Assembly: GCA_947623455.1 (NCBI GenBank)
Contig: OX392533.1
Coordinates: 34,222,229 to 34,286,228 of the forward strand
DNA length: 64,000 bases
DNA from: Mimachlamys varia
Lineage: Eukaryota; Mollusca; Bivalvia; Pectinida; Pectinidae
Reading direction: 5' to 3'
In this document: positions 46,335 to 58,802 of the stretch, piece after piece
How the letters are laid out: each line of letters opens with the position of its first letter
Numbering within the stretch: position 1 is the stretch's first letter
Position numbers and translations under genes: made by a program
The notes under the pieces: model-generated
Seen by the model: only the letters and a program-made list of their open reading frames with translations
Told to the model about the DNA's origin: nothing
Databases searched by the model: none

Positions 46335-47960
46335 CTCTGGGAGTTAGAGTCTATTTGTAGCTCTAATGTTTTCTGCAGTTGCCTCAAAGATAGATATACT
46401 ATTTTGATCATCACAATCACCACAACTATCAAAGTTGAAGTGGTTGTGATCAATATGAAAACGTTTTTCTTTTCGTATATCACGGGGAGCATCGAAATTC
46501 CTACAGTTAAAAAAGTAATGATGGACAGATTCCTTTTCATTCCCACATGAACATGCCGGTGTATCAATAAGACGATCTTTATTCAGATCATGGTTTAAAC
46601 TACTTGCAGAATTTCGAAGTTGACATAGTATAATGTTATTTTTCTGTTATCTGCATTGATGTAAGCATGGTTCATGTCATTGTCTAGTGACATATTGCAA
46701 TAAATTCGGACCTATCTTTTTTTAAAGTGATCGAGAGATGTGATTCTTGACAGATCTACCATTGCTGCAAGTTTATCAAAATCATTGAGTGTAGCAGGAA
46801 TAAAGCTTTTAGCATAAATATTTGTTCTACATAAAGGAATAATGAACATTCTTTCATTTCGAAATAAGTATAAGTCATTAATATGATTAAAATTTGGAGC
46901 AACTAACATATTTAATTAATTTGGGGCAGTACCAGATATAATTTTTAACTGAAGAGTAAGTCTGTGTTTTTTTCCTTCTTGTAGCAAGAGTATCCAAGCC
47001 AAGTTCATTATAAAGTTTGTAATGTGAAGTTCCTAAACGCAGTCCTGTTATAGCCCGAGCTGCTTTTAACTGGATAGACTCGAGAAGAATAGCCTCCTGT
47101 TGAGTACAATTGTCAAAAATGATATCACCATATTCTAATATTGGTCGAATATAAGCAGTATATATAATGTTTAGAGATTTACGGCTCATTTTTTATTCAA
47201 CAGATTTCAATAAGTTTACACGTTTTGAGGCTTTGGTAAAAACAAAATTAATATGATGATGCCATTTTCCATCTTCATTTTTTACAATTTATTTTGAAAA
47301 ATAATGTCAGGACATACTACATTTCTTTTTCTACTAAATGAAACTGATTCTGTCTTAGAAAGATTAAATGGTAATGTCCCACTTTTTAGACCATAGATCT
47401 ATATTACATATGTATCAAGATCACTAGATAAGCTATTTGCTGCATCTAATTGGTTAGTTTCTATTACTTTAAAAATGGAAGTGTCGTCAGCAAAGAGCCT
47501 TTTTACATTAGTTATACATTCTACAATATAAAAGGACCGAGGACTGAACCCTGGGGGAACACTGGCACTTAGCTGTTTGTATGTCGAGAAGTAGCCTTCT
47601 GTCAAAACCCTATATGTTTACTGTTGGTTAGGTAATCCTTAAACCAGTTAAGTAACTTACATTTAATGCCATACATTTCCAATTTAGATAATAAGCCAGG
47701 ATGCCAAACACGATCGAATGCACATCACAAAATATTGATCTAATTTCCAAACTTTTGTCTTATTTATTAATAATTGTGTTAAACATTGATAATAGTTGAT
47801 AAACAGTTTAATTTCCTGGCATAAATCCAGACTGACGATTCGATAATAGTTCAAACTCTAATAAATGATTATATAAATGTTTAAAAAGAATTTTTTTCCA
47901 CATTTTGCTAAAACAAGATATATTCCTTAGGTACATTAATAACAAATGTAGGATTCACAT
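46335..47960 (-). pseudogene. LINE reverse-transcriptase fossil, jockey/CR1-like, long copy
   Basis: From 47960 downward: FKHLYNHLLEFELLSNRQSG and FMPGN (RT block with QSGF), a decayed VFCD-type block, a P-Q-G-type block at about 47555, LFADDTSIF (about 47490), then SRKSLNIIYTAYIRPILEYG (about 47186), LLESIQLKAARAITGL, YNELGLDTLATRRKK, and CRTNIYAKSFIPATLND, ending in TPACSCGNEKESVHHYFFNC (about 46555-46496). The order is that of a jockey/CR1-like pol C-terminal two thirds. Several stops and shifts break it; some blocks stay open for up to 100 codons, so decay is moderate. The catalytic ADD is intact. Confidence 0.88.
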
Positions 47961-48660
47961 CTAAATATTTTAGTTGTATCAGTTGCCTGACAGAAAACCC
48001 GATCTGTAATAAAAACGACTATTTATGGTCCAATCAAGGAGGCTTTTTAATGGGTGTGTGCGGAATACCTGGAGTGAAAGACTTATTGGTAGCTTTTTTG
48101 TGAGATTACAAGGCTGATAAATTATCTTGGGGAAAAAAACGTCGACAACAATATCGACTGTATTTTTATCGGACCGGAGACGGCAGGCAATGTTAGAGGT
48201 TAGATCTTGTGAAGTAAAATAAGAGAATACCGAAGCTTCAAGTTAAGTTATGCAATTTCTAAAGAGGTAATTGATTTATATGTCAATCATGTTACGAGGT
48301 TTGCTGGATCCTCCATAGCTAGTTAATCTCATTTGAGTAGCGAGCCTCAGACCACAAAAAAACTTCCTGGTCTTTGTACACGAATATAGTGCATAAGAAC
48401 ATTTCAGGTGGGTTACTAAATATTTTTTCCTGACTGATCTGTGACTAATATGTACAGTTTCTTTTCATAGAATTGTTCACCAATATCCATTCTAGTGATT
48501 AAATTTTATTGGTTTCAGTTTTACAGTTTGTTTTGGCCGCGTGCAAAGTTTTATAATATTTTAATTTTTGATTTCCTTTAGTAGTAACATATAGTAGAAT
48601 TAACTGTGGTCTGAGGCCAGTGGCAAGGTACACTGTTCATAATATACCCCCCCCCCCTTT
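47961..48660. other. Intergenic, no gene seen
   Basis: May include the unrecognisable 5' part of the adjacent LINE fossil. A run of about 10 C lies near 48648. Confidence 0.35.
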
Positions 48661-48664
48661 TAAA

Positions 48665-48880
48665 ACAAATTTTGGGACTTCTGGGACTCGTCAGTGATGC
48701 TTGGGGCCAAAAGATGGGAATCCAAAATTTCTAAACTAATGCGGAAACAGACGGATCATGTGCGTAAAACCCTTTAATTTAAGAATTTAGAAGTACATTT
48801 GAACCAGTTCTGTATAATTTCAAATCGTGTACTACGAAATGTGTATATCATTTACCGTGCCACTACTCAAATGGGATAAA
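48665..48880 (+). repeat. Dispersed repeat family B, copy 3
   Basis: GACTCGTCAGTGATGCTTGG, GGCCAAAAGATGGGAATCC, AAAATTTCTAAAC and TTTCAAATCGTGTACTACGA line up with 5555-5760 with small changes. It lacks the CAGCTGTTTCGTCC start. Confidence 0.7.
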
Positions 48881-49104
48881 ATGTGGCTATTGAGGCTACA
48901 GCAAATCTCGGGGATTAACCAATTCAGCTGCAAAGTCTACCACCTCCTATCATTAAAGATGACGAAGCACAAATATGCTGCTGATTGTTATCACATGCAT
49001 AACTCTTACAAGCATTTGTCTTCCGTATGTAAGATGTAACTTAGTGTTATGTAGACATGACATATCCGCAGTCGAGACAGGAAAACTTCGTGTCTGTCTG
49101 TCCG

Positions 49105-49385
49105 TAGAAACAAATTGTCCGGACAACTCCACTCAAACCGCTAGGCTAATTTCAATGAAACTTCACACAAATATAAAGGACCATGTGAATATGTTCATGC
49201 AACATTTGTTTTCTCAAAATTATTGTTGCTATTGTAACCGGTCACTATAAACAGGTTTTCTGTAGAAAAAGTTTGTCCGGACAACTTGGCCATGACCATG
49301 ACTTGTGTAGATGTGCATGCAGCTTGTCTTTACTTAATATTATGGTTTATATGGTAACCAGTCACTATAACCATGTTTTCCTATT
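49105..49385 (+). repeat. Interspersed repeat with two direct units of about 150 bp
   Basis: TTGTCCGGACAACT begins each unit (49115 and 49272). Each then has a CATGCA...TTGT block and GTAACCRGTCACTATAA. The TGTCCGGACA palindrome is notable. Similar sequences are, from memory, common in oyster and scallop DNA. Confidence 0.55.
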
Positions 49386-49796
49386 TCCCATTTTTCCATC
49401 GGGGGTATAACAGTGTTTACAGTTCTAGTTCATTTTAGTTAATTAAACAAAAAACGCGGGTTCACTTAATTGCCTCTTTAAGCGTTAGCTATCGATAGCG
49501 ATTAGATAACCAATGTGTTTCCTTAATTGAGGGGCTCTTTACCTTGGCATAATAGGCACGGAAGGATGTGTGTAATTGTTTCGCCTTGTCATAATTATAT
49601 ATGGCCATGTTAACTATTTATATTACTGTGAACGAATACGTCATTTTGTTAACACTGTACACGTGTGCTCATGTATATATGTTCCCTATACACTGTTAAT
49701 GCTGACGTTTAACATTTGCTATTCGTAAGTCATATACTTACCGTTACTTTAAATTGAATACAGAGAATACAATATTACTTTTTTTATCAATGGATC

Positions 49797-50142
49797 ATGT
49801 ATAATTTAATCTTGTTTGAAACAAGCATTTTCATTAGCTTAAAAAATATGTTATCAGCACATAACGTAAAAAATGACGTCGCCGTTCATAACGTCGCTTT
49901 TGATTGGCTGATGCAGCAGCGTAATGATATGTAAGAGAAAATAGTCCATCAATAAAGTTAGTTTTCGCAGGTAATAGATTAAATAACAAGTATTAACTTG
50001 AATCAATTTTTATGTTATGGGGTTATAACACAAAAAAACCGCAGTGTACTCTCATCATAAACCGCTTCGCGGTTTATTTAGAGTACACTCCGCTTTTTAA
50101 GTTTTACCCCCATAACATAAAAAAATAGATTCAAGTTAATCC
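49797..50142 (-). mobile_element. Dispersed element family C, uninterrupted copy
   Basis: Inverted relative to the copy at 16318-20265 and similar throughout the shared part (19876-20175). It contains the complete palindrome at 49993-50142 centred on AAACCGCTTCGCGGTTT, plus, on the minus strand, CAGCCAATCAAAAGCG (CCAAT box) and GACGTCATTTT. Its undisturbed TAACACAAAAA at about 50026 is the site occupied by the nested insertion in the other copy. Confidence 0.75.
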
Positions 50143-51094
50143 TTAATTAACAAACATTATTTGACTAACAGGACTAATTCTACAACGGAAACATGAAGGT
50201 GTATATACCTAGCCCCCATAGGTGTGATTGTAGCACAAACCCCGTTAATTGATTGACTGGTAGTGTTTTCCCGGATTCGATTACACCACGCCTATTACGC
50301 AAATACTGGTTACATTGAATTTAATATCGGATATGATGATTGATTGTGCTTTGTTATATAAAAAATGCAATATATAACAACAGAGATAGTTAAAATAAAG
50401 TGTTATACAAATTAATTTTAAAACTGACATACATTGTATATCCCTGGAATTAAACGTGGCATCTGTGCCTGCCTATAGACAGTATATATACCTAGATGTT
50501 TTGCCTTCTATTATAACATTATATTCGTACTTCTGTGTCAATAATTATGATGTTTCCCTTTTTTTCAATGAAATGACTCCACAATATTTCCGTTAGATGT
50601 ACCCGATTATAACTATGACAAATATGAATAATTGTGCATGTAAATACAGGACGACTTTACGGACAATCATTCATAAATTATTAAATATAACTCCCTATAT
50701 AAACACGACAGCAAAATAACATTTTAAGCTTCGGATCAACAAGACTAAGTGGATATAATATATGGTACATTCTTTTAAACATAGATAACACAGAAACACA
50801 AATGAGGAAGGAAGACAGTGTTTGACTCGCGTCCTACACGACCGGGCCTCGGACTTACGATCTAGGACACCAAATGGCCCAGCCAGTGAATAACCGCAGC
50901 CTCTACCACTGCACAAACTCGACATCCCTAAAATTGATGTTTCGATGTCGCAGTGCAAGACGGTCCGGTAATCTAACATGATCATAGTGGCAAATCGTCT
51001 ATTATAGATGATAGATATACCTTGATCGAAATGTATGCATGGAAATGAATGGTTCAAATATTACATATATTAAACAGGGTACAATTACGGGAAG
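50143..51094. other. Intergenic, possible decayed SINE
   Basis: Around 50825-50920 on the minus strand there is GTGCAGTGGTAGAGGCTGCG, which looks like a tRNA A-box, but no clear B-box follows. Nothing else recognised. Confidence 0.35.
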
Positions 51095-54075
51095 CATGAA
51101 GTTGGTTCCTAGTTCCTAGTTCCTAGTTCCGTTTAATAAACGGAACTGGGAACCAGACCCGAGTTCCGTTTAACATAAACGGAACTGGGAACCAGACCCG
51201 AGTTCCGTTTAACAAAAACGGAACTGGAAACCAGACCCGAGTTCCGTATAACCTTAAACGGAACTGGGAACCAGACCCGAGTTCCGTTTAACCTTAAACG
51301 GAACTGGGAACTAGACCCGAGTTCCGTTTAACATATCCGGATCTTGGTACTAGATAGTGCCGTTTAACATAAACGTATACGATTTGTTTCCCCAGTTGAT
51401 CTAACAAAACAGATACGTTCGATGATCATATATTTCATACTTGAACCAAACACAGGAATCGAACCCAGACCCTTTCAGACAAACAATCAGACTTAGAAAA
51501 GCATTCTTAAATGAATTTCTGTTATACGGAACTCACATCCAAACTCCAGTTCCGTTTAACCTTAAACGGAACTGGGAACCAGACCCGAGTTCCGTTTAAC
51601 CTTAAACGGAACTGGGACGTTTAACAGTTGTTCTAACAAAACAGATACGTTCGATGATCATATATTTCATACTTAAACCAAACACAGGAATCGAATCCAG
51701 ACCCTTTCAGACAAACAATAAGACTTAGAAAAGCATTCTTAAATGAATTTCTGTTATACGGAACTCACATCCAAACTCCAGTTCCGTTTAACCTTAAACG
51801 GAACTGGGAACCAGACCCGAGTTCCGTTTAATCTTAAACGGAACTGGGAACCAGACCCGAGTTCCGTTTAACCTTAAACGGAACTGGGACGTTTAACAGT
51901 TGATCTAACAAGACAGATACGTTCGATGATCATATATTTCATACTTAAATCAAACACAGGAATCGAATCCAGACCCTTTCAGACAAACAATAAGACTTAG
52001 AAAAGCATTCTTAAATGAATTTCTGTTATACGGAACTCACATCCAAACTCCAGTTCCGTTTAACCTTAAACGGAACTGGGAACCAGACCCGAGTTCCGTT
52101 TAATCTTAAACGGAACTGGGAACCAGACCCGAGTTCCTTTTAACCTTAAACGGAACAGGTATTTCATACTTAAACCAAACACAGGAATCGAACCCAGACC
52201 CTTTCAGACAAACAATCAGACTTAGAAAAGCATTCTTAAATGAATTTCTGTTATACGGAACTCACATCAAAACTCCAGTTCCGTTTAACCTTAAACGGAA
52301 CTGGTATTTCATACTTAAACCAAACACAGGAATCGAACCCAGACCCTTTCAGACAAACAATCAGACTTAGAAAAGCATTCTTAAATGAATTTCTGTTATA
52401 CGGAACTTACATCAAAACTCCAGTTCCGTTTAACCTTAAACGGAACTGGGAACCAGACCCGAGTTCCGTTTAACCTTAAACGGAACTGGGACGTTTAACA
52501 GTTGTTCTAACAAAACAGATACGTTCGATGATCATATATTTCATTCTTAAATCAAACACAGGAATCGAATCCAGACCCTTTCAGACAAACAATAAGACTT
52601 AGAAAAGCATTCTTAAATGAATTTCTGTTATACGGAACTCACATCCAAACTCCAGTTCCGTTTAACCTTAAACGGAACTGGGAACCAGACCCGAGTTCCG
52701 TTTAATCTTAAACGGAACTGGGAACCAGACCCGAGTTCCGTTTAACCTTAAACGGAACTGGGACGTTTAACAGTTGATCTAACAAGACAGATACGTTCGA
52801 TGATCATATATTTCATACTTAAACCAAACACAGGAATCGAATCCAGACCCTTTCAGACAAACAATAAGACTTAGAAAAGCATTCTTAAATGAATTTCTGT
52901 TATACGGAACTCACATCCAAACTCCAGTTCCGTTTAACCTTAAACAGAACTGGGAACCAGACCCGAGTTCCGTTTAATCTTAAACGGAACTGGGAACCAG
53001 ACCCGAGTTCCGTTTAACCTTAAACGGAACTGGGACGTTTAACAGTTGATCTAACAAGACAGATACGTTCGATGATCATATATTTCATACTTAAATCAAA
53101 CACAGGAATCGAACCCAGACCCTTTCAGACAAACAATCAGACTTAGAAAAGCATTCTTAAATGAATTTCTGTTATACGGAACTCACATCCAAACTCCAGT
53201 TCCGTTTAACCTTAAACGGAACTGGGAACCAGACCCGAGTTCCGTTTAACCTTAAACGGAACTGGGACGTTTAACAGTTGTTCTAACAAAACAGATACGT
53301 TCGATGATCATATATTTCATACTTAAACCAAACACAGGAATCGAATCCAGACCCTTTCAGACAAACAATAAGACTTAGAAAAGCATTCTTAAATGAATTT
53401 CTGTTATACGGAACTCACATCCAAACTCCAGTTCCGTTTAACCTTAAACGGAACTGGGAACCAGACCCGAGTTCCGTTTAATCTTAAACGGAACTGGGAA
53501 CCAGACCCGAGTTCCGTTTAACCTTAAACGGAACTGGGACGTTTAACAGTTGATCTAACAAGACAGATACGTTCGATGATCATATATTTCATACTTAAAT
53601 CAAACACAGGAATCGAATCCAGACCCTTTCAGACAAACAATAAGACTTAGAAAAGCATTCTTAAATGAATTTCTGTTATACGGAACTCACATCCAAACTC
53701 CAGTTCCGTTTAACCTTAAACGGAACTGGGAACCAGACCCGAGTTCCGTTTAATCTTAAACGGAACTGGGAACCAGACCCGAGTTCCGTTTAACCTTAAA
53801 CGGAACTTGGACGTTTAACAGTTGATCTAACAAAACAGATACGTTCGATGATCATATATTTCATTCTTAAACCAAACACAGGAATCGAATCCAGACCCTT
53901 TCAGACAAACAATAAGACTTAGAAAAGCATTCTTAAATGAATTTCTGTTATACGGAACTCACATCCAAACTCCAGTTCCGTTTAACCTTAAACGGAACTG
54001 GGAACCAGACCCGAGTTCCGTTTAATCTTAAACGGAACTGGGAACCAGACCCGAGTTCCTTTTAATCTTATACGT
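51095..54075. repeat. Two-level satellite: 40-bp hairpin units within 232/272-bp higher-order repeats
   Basis: A 40-bp unit holds facing arms GTTCCGTTTAA / TTAAACGGAAC separated by CC, then CTGGGAACCAGACCCGA. Blocks of two or three such units are joined by a spacer of about 150 bp containing ACAGATACGTTCGATGATCA and CAGGAATCGAAYCCAGACCC. The spacer start AAACTCCAGTTCC recurs at 51541, 51773, 52045, 52270, 52415, 52647, 52919, 53191, 53423, 53695 and 53967, i.e. steps mostly of 232 or 272 bp (difference 40). On the minus strand each spacer carries a match to the Pol III B-box (GGTTCGATTCC or GATTCGATTCC). No gene lies in it. Confidence 0.92.
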
Positions 54076-54895
54076 ATACGGTCTGTTTTAAGAAAGATGT
54101 TCATATTGATTTGATCTGAATTTGTTGATCAGAATGTCTAAGTAATAACCCAAATTCCAAACTTTTGTTTTTTCCTCGCAAAATGCAAAATGAAGGTGCA
54201 AAAAAAATACTGAATTCACGTCTTTTGTCTTTATTTACAATTGCAACCAAAAGAGATCGAACAGTTTCGCGTGCGTTTATCATACGTCTTTCGGCTCTGT
54301 AATTACTTTTTTTTGAAGATTCAGTTGTAAAGGAAGCTGTAGCCGTTTTGGTAAGTAAAATGTATGCTCATTTTTATAAAACTTGTGCCACCATTTATAA
54401 TAGTAGTATGAATAATACTATACATTGACATGTGTGAGCTCACATTTTGGTACATGTACAGACAGGGATGCAAATAAGGGCCAATTTAAACTGTATTTAA
54501 ACCGCCCGCCCCCGCCCTTCCCTACATCCACAACGTGCCCTCTCCCCCATTCATTTTCTTCAAGGTATACTTGACATTGACTGTGATTTTTTCATCAGGT
54601 ATTTGTTTATATAAACTCTGAACTATAAGCGAATATACACGACACGCTGATGAAATGCACGTGCGAATTCTACCGCGTGCCCTTGTGAATATTCCTTTCC
54701 AAAAGCCGTCATGTTTGAATGTGACGGCAATGTGGTTTGATTTTCAAATAAAAAAAGCAATATGCGCGATAGTTAGATTTACGATTTAAAATCGACTTCC
54801 TCATGATTAGATAAAAGTATCTGTTACTTTTATAGAGTGCATAATTTATAAATATCGTAGGTCAGTATGGTATGAATATGGAAGCCATGATTATA
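54076..54895. other. Intergenic, no gene seen
   Basis: AT-rich with a CCGCCCGCCCCCGCCC tract near 54505. Nothing else recognised. Confidence 0.4.
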
Positions 54896-54899
54896 TTAT

Positions 54900-55560
54900 G
54901 TTTCAATTAAAAAAGACGTATGATTTTGCACCACAGCATGGATTGAGTTGTTTCCCCTGAAGGCATTCTCCATATAAGAGGTGCGTATAATTACGGCGGC
55001 GGTAGAGAATAAAACAGACTTTTTTGTCAATTATGCAGGTATGTCAACAAAAGACTGCAAAAAAAAAGTTATGAATTTTAAAGATTTTGAGAAAACAACG
55101 TGAGATGCATTTGAAATTTCATCTTTCTAGGAGTAATTTTCACAAAACATTGGTCTTTCTGACAGCATGGAGAGGTTTATGCTTCCTGTCCGTAGTACAC
55201 AATGATTTAGGGTTCTATTCAACTGTAGTCTGATTGACGTGGTATACTAGACAAAAAAGTCAGAGAGAAAAGTTATAAAATGTAAAGATTTGAATAAAAC
55301 GATGTTGAAATTGTGTCTTTGTGATAGATTTTCTAGTAAATTTCCGAAAACTTAAAAGTGAATTATTTACTTGCAGTCTGATTGACAATTATTTCACCGT
55401 CTCGCCAGGAATAGAAGAAACATGGATTGAGTTGTTGCCCCCTGATGTCATTCTTTATATCAGAGGTATGTATGTATATGTGCGACCAGGGGGGGGGGGG
55501 GGGGGACTAAAATTCGATGCCCATTGTGACCTTTGTTAGAGAGTTCAGTGATTTTGTGAA
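54900..55560 (+). repeat. Degenerate direct repeats of about 240 bp with a 17-G run
   Basis: CATGGATTGAGTTGTTTCCCC-TGA then TATAAGAGGT (about 54938) recurs as CATGGATTGAGTTGTTGCCC at about 55421. A middle, weaker unit starts near 55166, with AAAGTTATRAATTTTAAAG shared between units. A run of 17 G lies at 55489-55505. Confidence 0.5.
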
Positions 55561-56925
55561 AATTATGCAGGTTTATTATTAGGTGACAGTTTCCAAATAG
55601 GATCACTTTTTGCAATCTAAGTACTGAAAGTACTGAAACGCTAAAACTTATCACAAAAGTATGTATTTTTCAACCGCTATTGAAGTGATTTTGTTGTGTG
55701 GGTTACTAAGTTTTGATATCAGAAGGTTTCAGAATAGGGATTAGGTTAGTAAGTATTTAGAGTCAACTTAATTTACAAGCAAATTGTTTAGATTGACGAG
55801 TTGTTTTCAATGTACATGTACAATTTAGTGCCGTGCTTTTATAATTTGACTTAAATAGAAATGAAATGAATATTGATCAATTTACAGGGAAGCGAATGTG
55901 TTTCTTTTAATATATGCATTTAAATAAAAGGTATTAGTTTTTAGAGACAATATTAAGCTTTATTTCTTAAACCTTCCCTGCAACACTTGAAACAATTTAA
56001 GCAAAAAATCACAACCGAGATCCAGTTGGAAATGCAAGATGAGGATTAATTACGGGAGCAATGGCAGATCAAAGTTGAAACGACATATACTGGTTTGTTT
56101 TGATAATAAAATGTTTGTTTGTAAGGTAATAACAGTTTGCATTATGAAGTAGACATAACGGATGTAATGTAGCATTTAAACATTTCGTTTCATTTCATTC
56201 TATTTCATATATACCGTATGTACATGTATATCTCATAAAAGATTTAAGATATGATGTCGTATGTAGAAAACCAAATGCAACATTAACTTTAGAACATATA
56301 TAAACTATTAAGTCTTATAAACATTTAAGACATCAGATAAAGAATATCCCGTGCATCAGAGACACTAACGTATGCACATACGTAGTAAGCCAAACATATC
56401 TGTAATATTTAAATGAGCCGTGGGAGTGAAAAATTGATTTCTTTGTTACAAATTGCATATAGATTATTAAAGTCATCATAATTATCAACAATACCATGGG
56501 AACATCATTTCCTGTAATGTTCAGGCTTTCAAATAGTTTATATATCATGCGATTGGTAGTTATGCAAGCTTTTCCGGAGCGGGAGGGGGGAAATGACATG
56601 GGTCAAAAGGTCAAAGAATAGTGGCAGCAATAGACGCAAAAACTACTCGTAGTTAGTTTTTGCGCTAAAAATACTTCTAAATCAATAAATGTGTCCACAA
56701 ATAAGTTATAAAAATGCGATTTGTTTACGTTCTTGAAAAAAATGGCGCATGCGAAGGTTTGCATTGTGTTTTGAATATTGAAAAGGCCCATGAAAATGAA
56801 TCCGATCGATAGAAATATGCCTACATGTTTTTATATTAAATTAATTTTAAAGGTAACGTGTTAATCATGAATTTTAATTATGCACATCTTATAAATAGAG
56901 GATATATCTACCGTAACAGTGTCTT
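55561..56925. other. Intergenic, one possible NRF1/YY1 site
   Basis: No coding exon seen. AAAATGGCGCATGCGAAGG at about 56738-56756 combines a YY1-like AAAATGGCG with an NRF1-like GCGCATGCG, a promoter-type pairing, but with no gene beside it. Confidence 0.35.
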
Positions 56926-56929
56926 CAGT

Positions 56930-57010
56930 AATATCAAATATATTTCACGAGTTGGGCTAATATTAGTGAAAAATATCAAAATATTAGCAACACGAGTGAA
57001 ATTTGGTAAA
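56930..57010. mobile_element. Palindrome related to foldback family A
   Basis: ATATCAAATATATTTCACGAG, then GCTAATATTAG, faces CAAAATATTAGCAACACGAGTGAAAT. The outer word is that of family A, but the centre differs. Confidence 0.4.
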
Positions 57011-57211
57011 CAGTGAATATACTGTTAGGTATTCTGTTTATATCGTATTGATAGCATCATCTTCCGGACAGCTATTAATTTTCACGTAGTCGTTTGTAAA
57101 CAGTGTTTTGGATGGTAAAAAAAGAAAAAATTGGTATTTTTCACTCTTAAAAAATATCACATTTATACGAAAACCTATTCAGTTCATTTTGAAAAGCAAA
57201 ATAGAAATATG

Positions 57212-57375
57212 TATCTCGTTAAAACGCGATAATTATCTCGTTAAACACGATAGTTATCTTGTTAAAACGCGATTATTATCTCGTTAAAACGCGTTAGTTA
57301 TCTCGTTAAAACGCGCTAATTATCTCGTTAAAACGGGATAATTATCTAGTTAAACAAGTTATGTATCTTCTTAAA
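57212..57375 (+). repeat. 22-bp tandem array, left arm, about 7 copies
   Basis: The unit is ATCTCGTTAAAACGCGATAATT (22 bp, two halves ATCTCGTTAAAACG and CGATAATT). It is the reverse complement of the unit at 58803-59115. Confidence 0.88.
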
Positions 57376-57944
57376 TTTGAAGAGAATATTTTGTTTCTGA
57401 TCAGTCTCTCTGAAAGGAGTAATGTCAAATTGAATTGACATGTCCGTAAACAAGCAAATTCGTAGAATTAATATCTACCGCTTTTCCCCCTTTAATAAAG
57501 GGGCAGTAATCATATTGTAGGTAAAACTCTTTTGAAATTTTGATGTTGACACAATATGTATAGCATGAAAATTGAATACAACTAAAGCCTTATACACAGA
57601 AATTGGTTAATATTTGTTGGCGTGATTGCACGGAAACATTATTCAAGTGGCCATAACTCCGCCAAATAATGGTCACCAAAATCAAATAAAAAGCAAGTCA
57701 AGCGTCTATGTTAAATATTGTTACGAAACGTGACGGCATATAGAAGCGTATGCATACAAATCAAACAGATCCGTCACGACGTAACATTTTATCGGGTACC
57801 AGGGGCTGCAATTATATTTAAGAAATTATCATTGTGATAATTAGTACATTTCGTACATACAAACACCCAGAATTGGGCTCTTATTACAAACTTCCCGACC
57901 TGGGAAATAAACAATATTTTTCAACAAAGAGCAGGAATGAAACT

Positions 57945-58020
57945 TGTGAGACGAGCTAGGCGCGAACCCGAGACCTTCAGGTTATGGAGCCAGGACGTTA
58001 CCACCAGGCCAAAAGGTCCG
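57945..58020 (-). mobile_element. tRNA-derived SINE head
   Basis: On the minus strand GGCCTGGTGGTAACGTCCTGG is A-box-like and GGTCTCGGGTTCGCGCC contains a B-box match, about 35 nt apart as in a tRNA. The cloverleaf is not intact, so it is a SINE head and not a tRNA gene. Confidence 0.6.
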
Positions 58021-58216
58021 AACCAGTTGACCTGGTTTGTAAATTCCTGATATTGCTATGCAAGGTCGTGTCTCCACGTAACAATATTTGAATTATTTTG
58101 TTAAGTTTCAGTTGTTTTGTTACACCCAATAAATGAAATTACTGATGATGCAAGTATTGCTTCTATCAAGTGTGTATAGAAAGGTCCTCCATACGATATA
58201 TTCGTTATATAATATC

Positions 58217-58588
58217 TTACTGACCCTCTAACGCACTATCAAATTTGGCGCGATGTTCAACGTGAATATATTATGACGTCACTATTACGTCGTGCTACTG
58301 TTCTGCTAGAAAATGGCTGACTCTGGAAACGATCCAAAGCTGACCATGGTCTAGCACAAAAAACGAGTTTTTATATATACATGTGTATTTAAATGGAAGG
58401 GTGATGTAATAAACCCATTAGGGCCCTGTTGAGAGGGCACTACTACAGTACCTTAAAGTATGTCTCGTGATGAGATAGGGCCCTCACCTTCGGCTCAGGT
58501 ACTATTCCATCCCTCGACAATACTATGGGAAATATATGCAATGATGCCCCCGCAACAGTGCCATAATAGATAAATAGAGGGTCAGTAA
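58217..58588. mobile_element. 372-bp MITE with 13-bp terminal inverted repeats
   Basis: TTACTGACCCTCT at 58217 is mirrored exactly by AGAGGGTCAGTAA ending at 58588. An internal mirrored pair (TAGGGCCCTGTTGAGAGGGC / GATAGGGCCCTC) lies at about 58429-58490. It has no coding capacity and sits inside the foldback element. Confidence 0.7.
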
Positions 58589-58802
58589 AATATAAAGGAG
58601 GCTCGGGCTCCGTCCTCGCTCCCTATAAACTTTGCTTTACTGCTTTTCTGCAGATGGCAATTATAGATTCGTGTTAAATCAGGAGAAAAGCTAACAAGGA
58701 TGTCATAAGATAAGATATTTTAATTGTCTGGCTAGTGTCGTTTCCTGAAAGACGTTTGGACGTGTTTTATTTAAAACATCATAGTGTATTTATATGATAT
58801 CT

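Noticed and set aside
51440..53900. Array of tRNA genes suggested by repeated B-box words
   Set aside because: No A-box or paired stems precede the B-box matches; they are satellite spacers.
57945..58020. tRNA gene
   Set aside because: A- and B-box-like words are present but the stems do not pair into a cloverleaf; it fits a SINE head.
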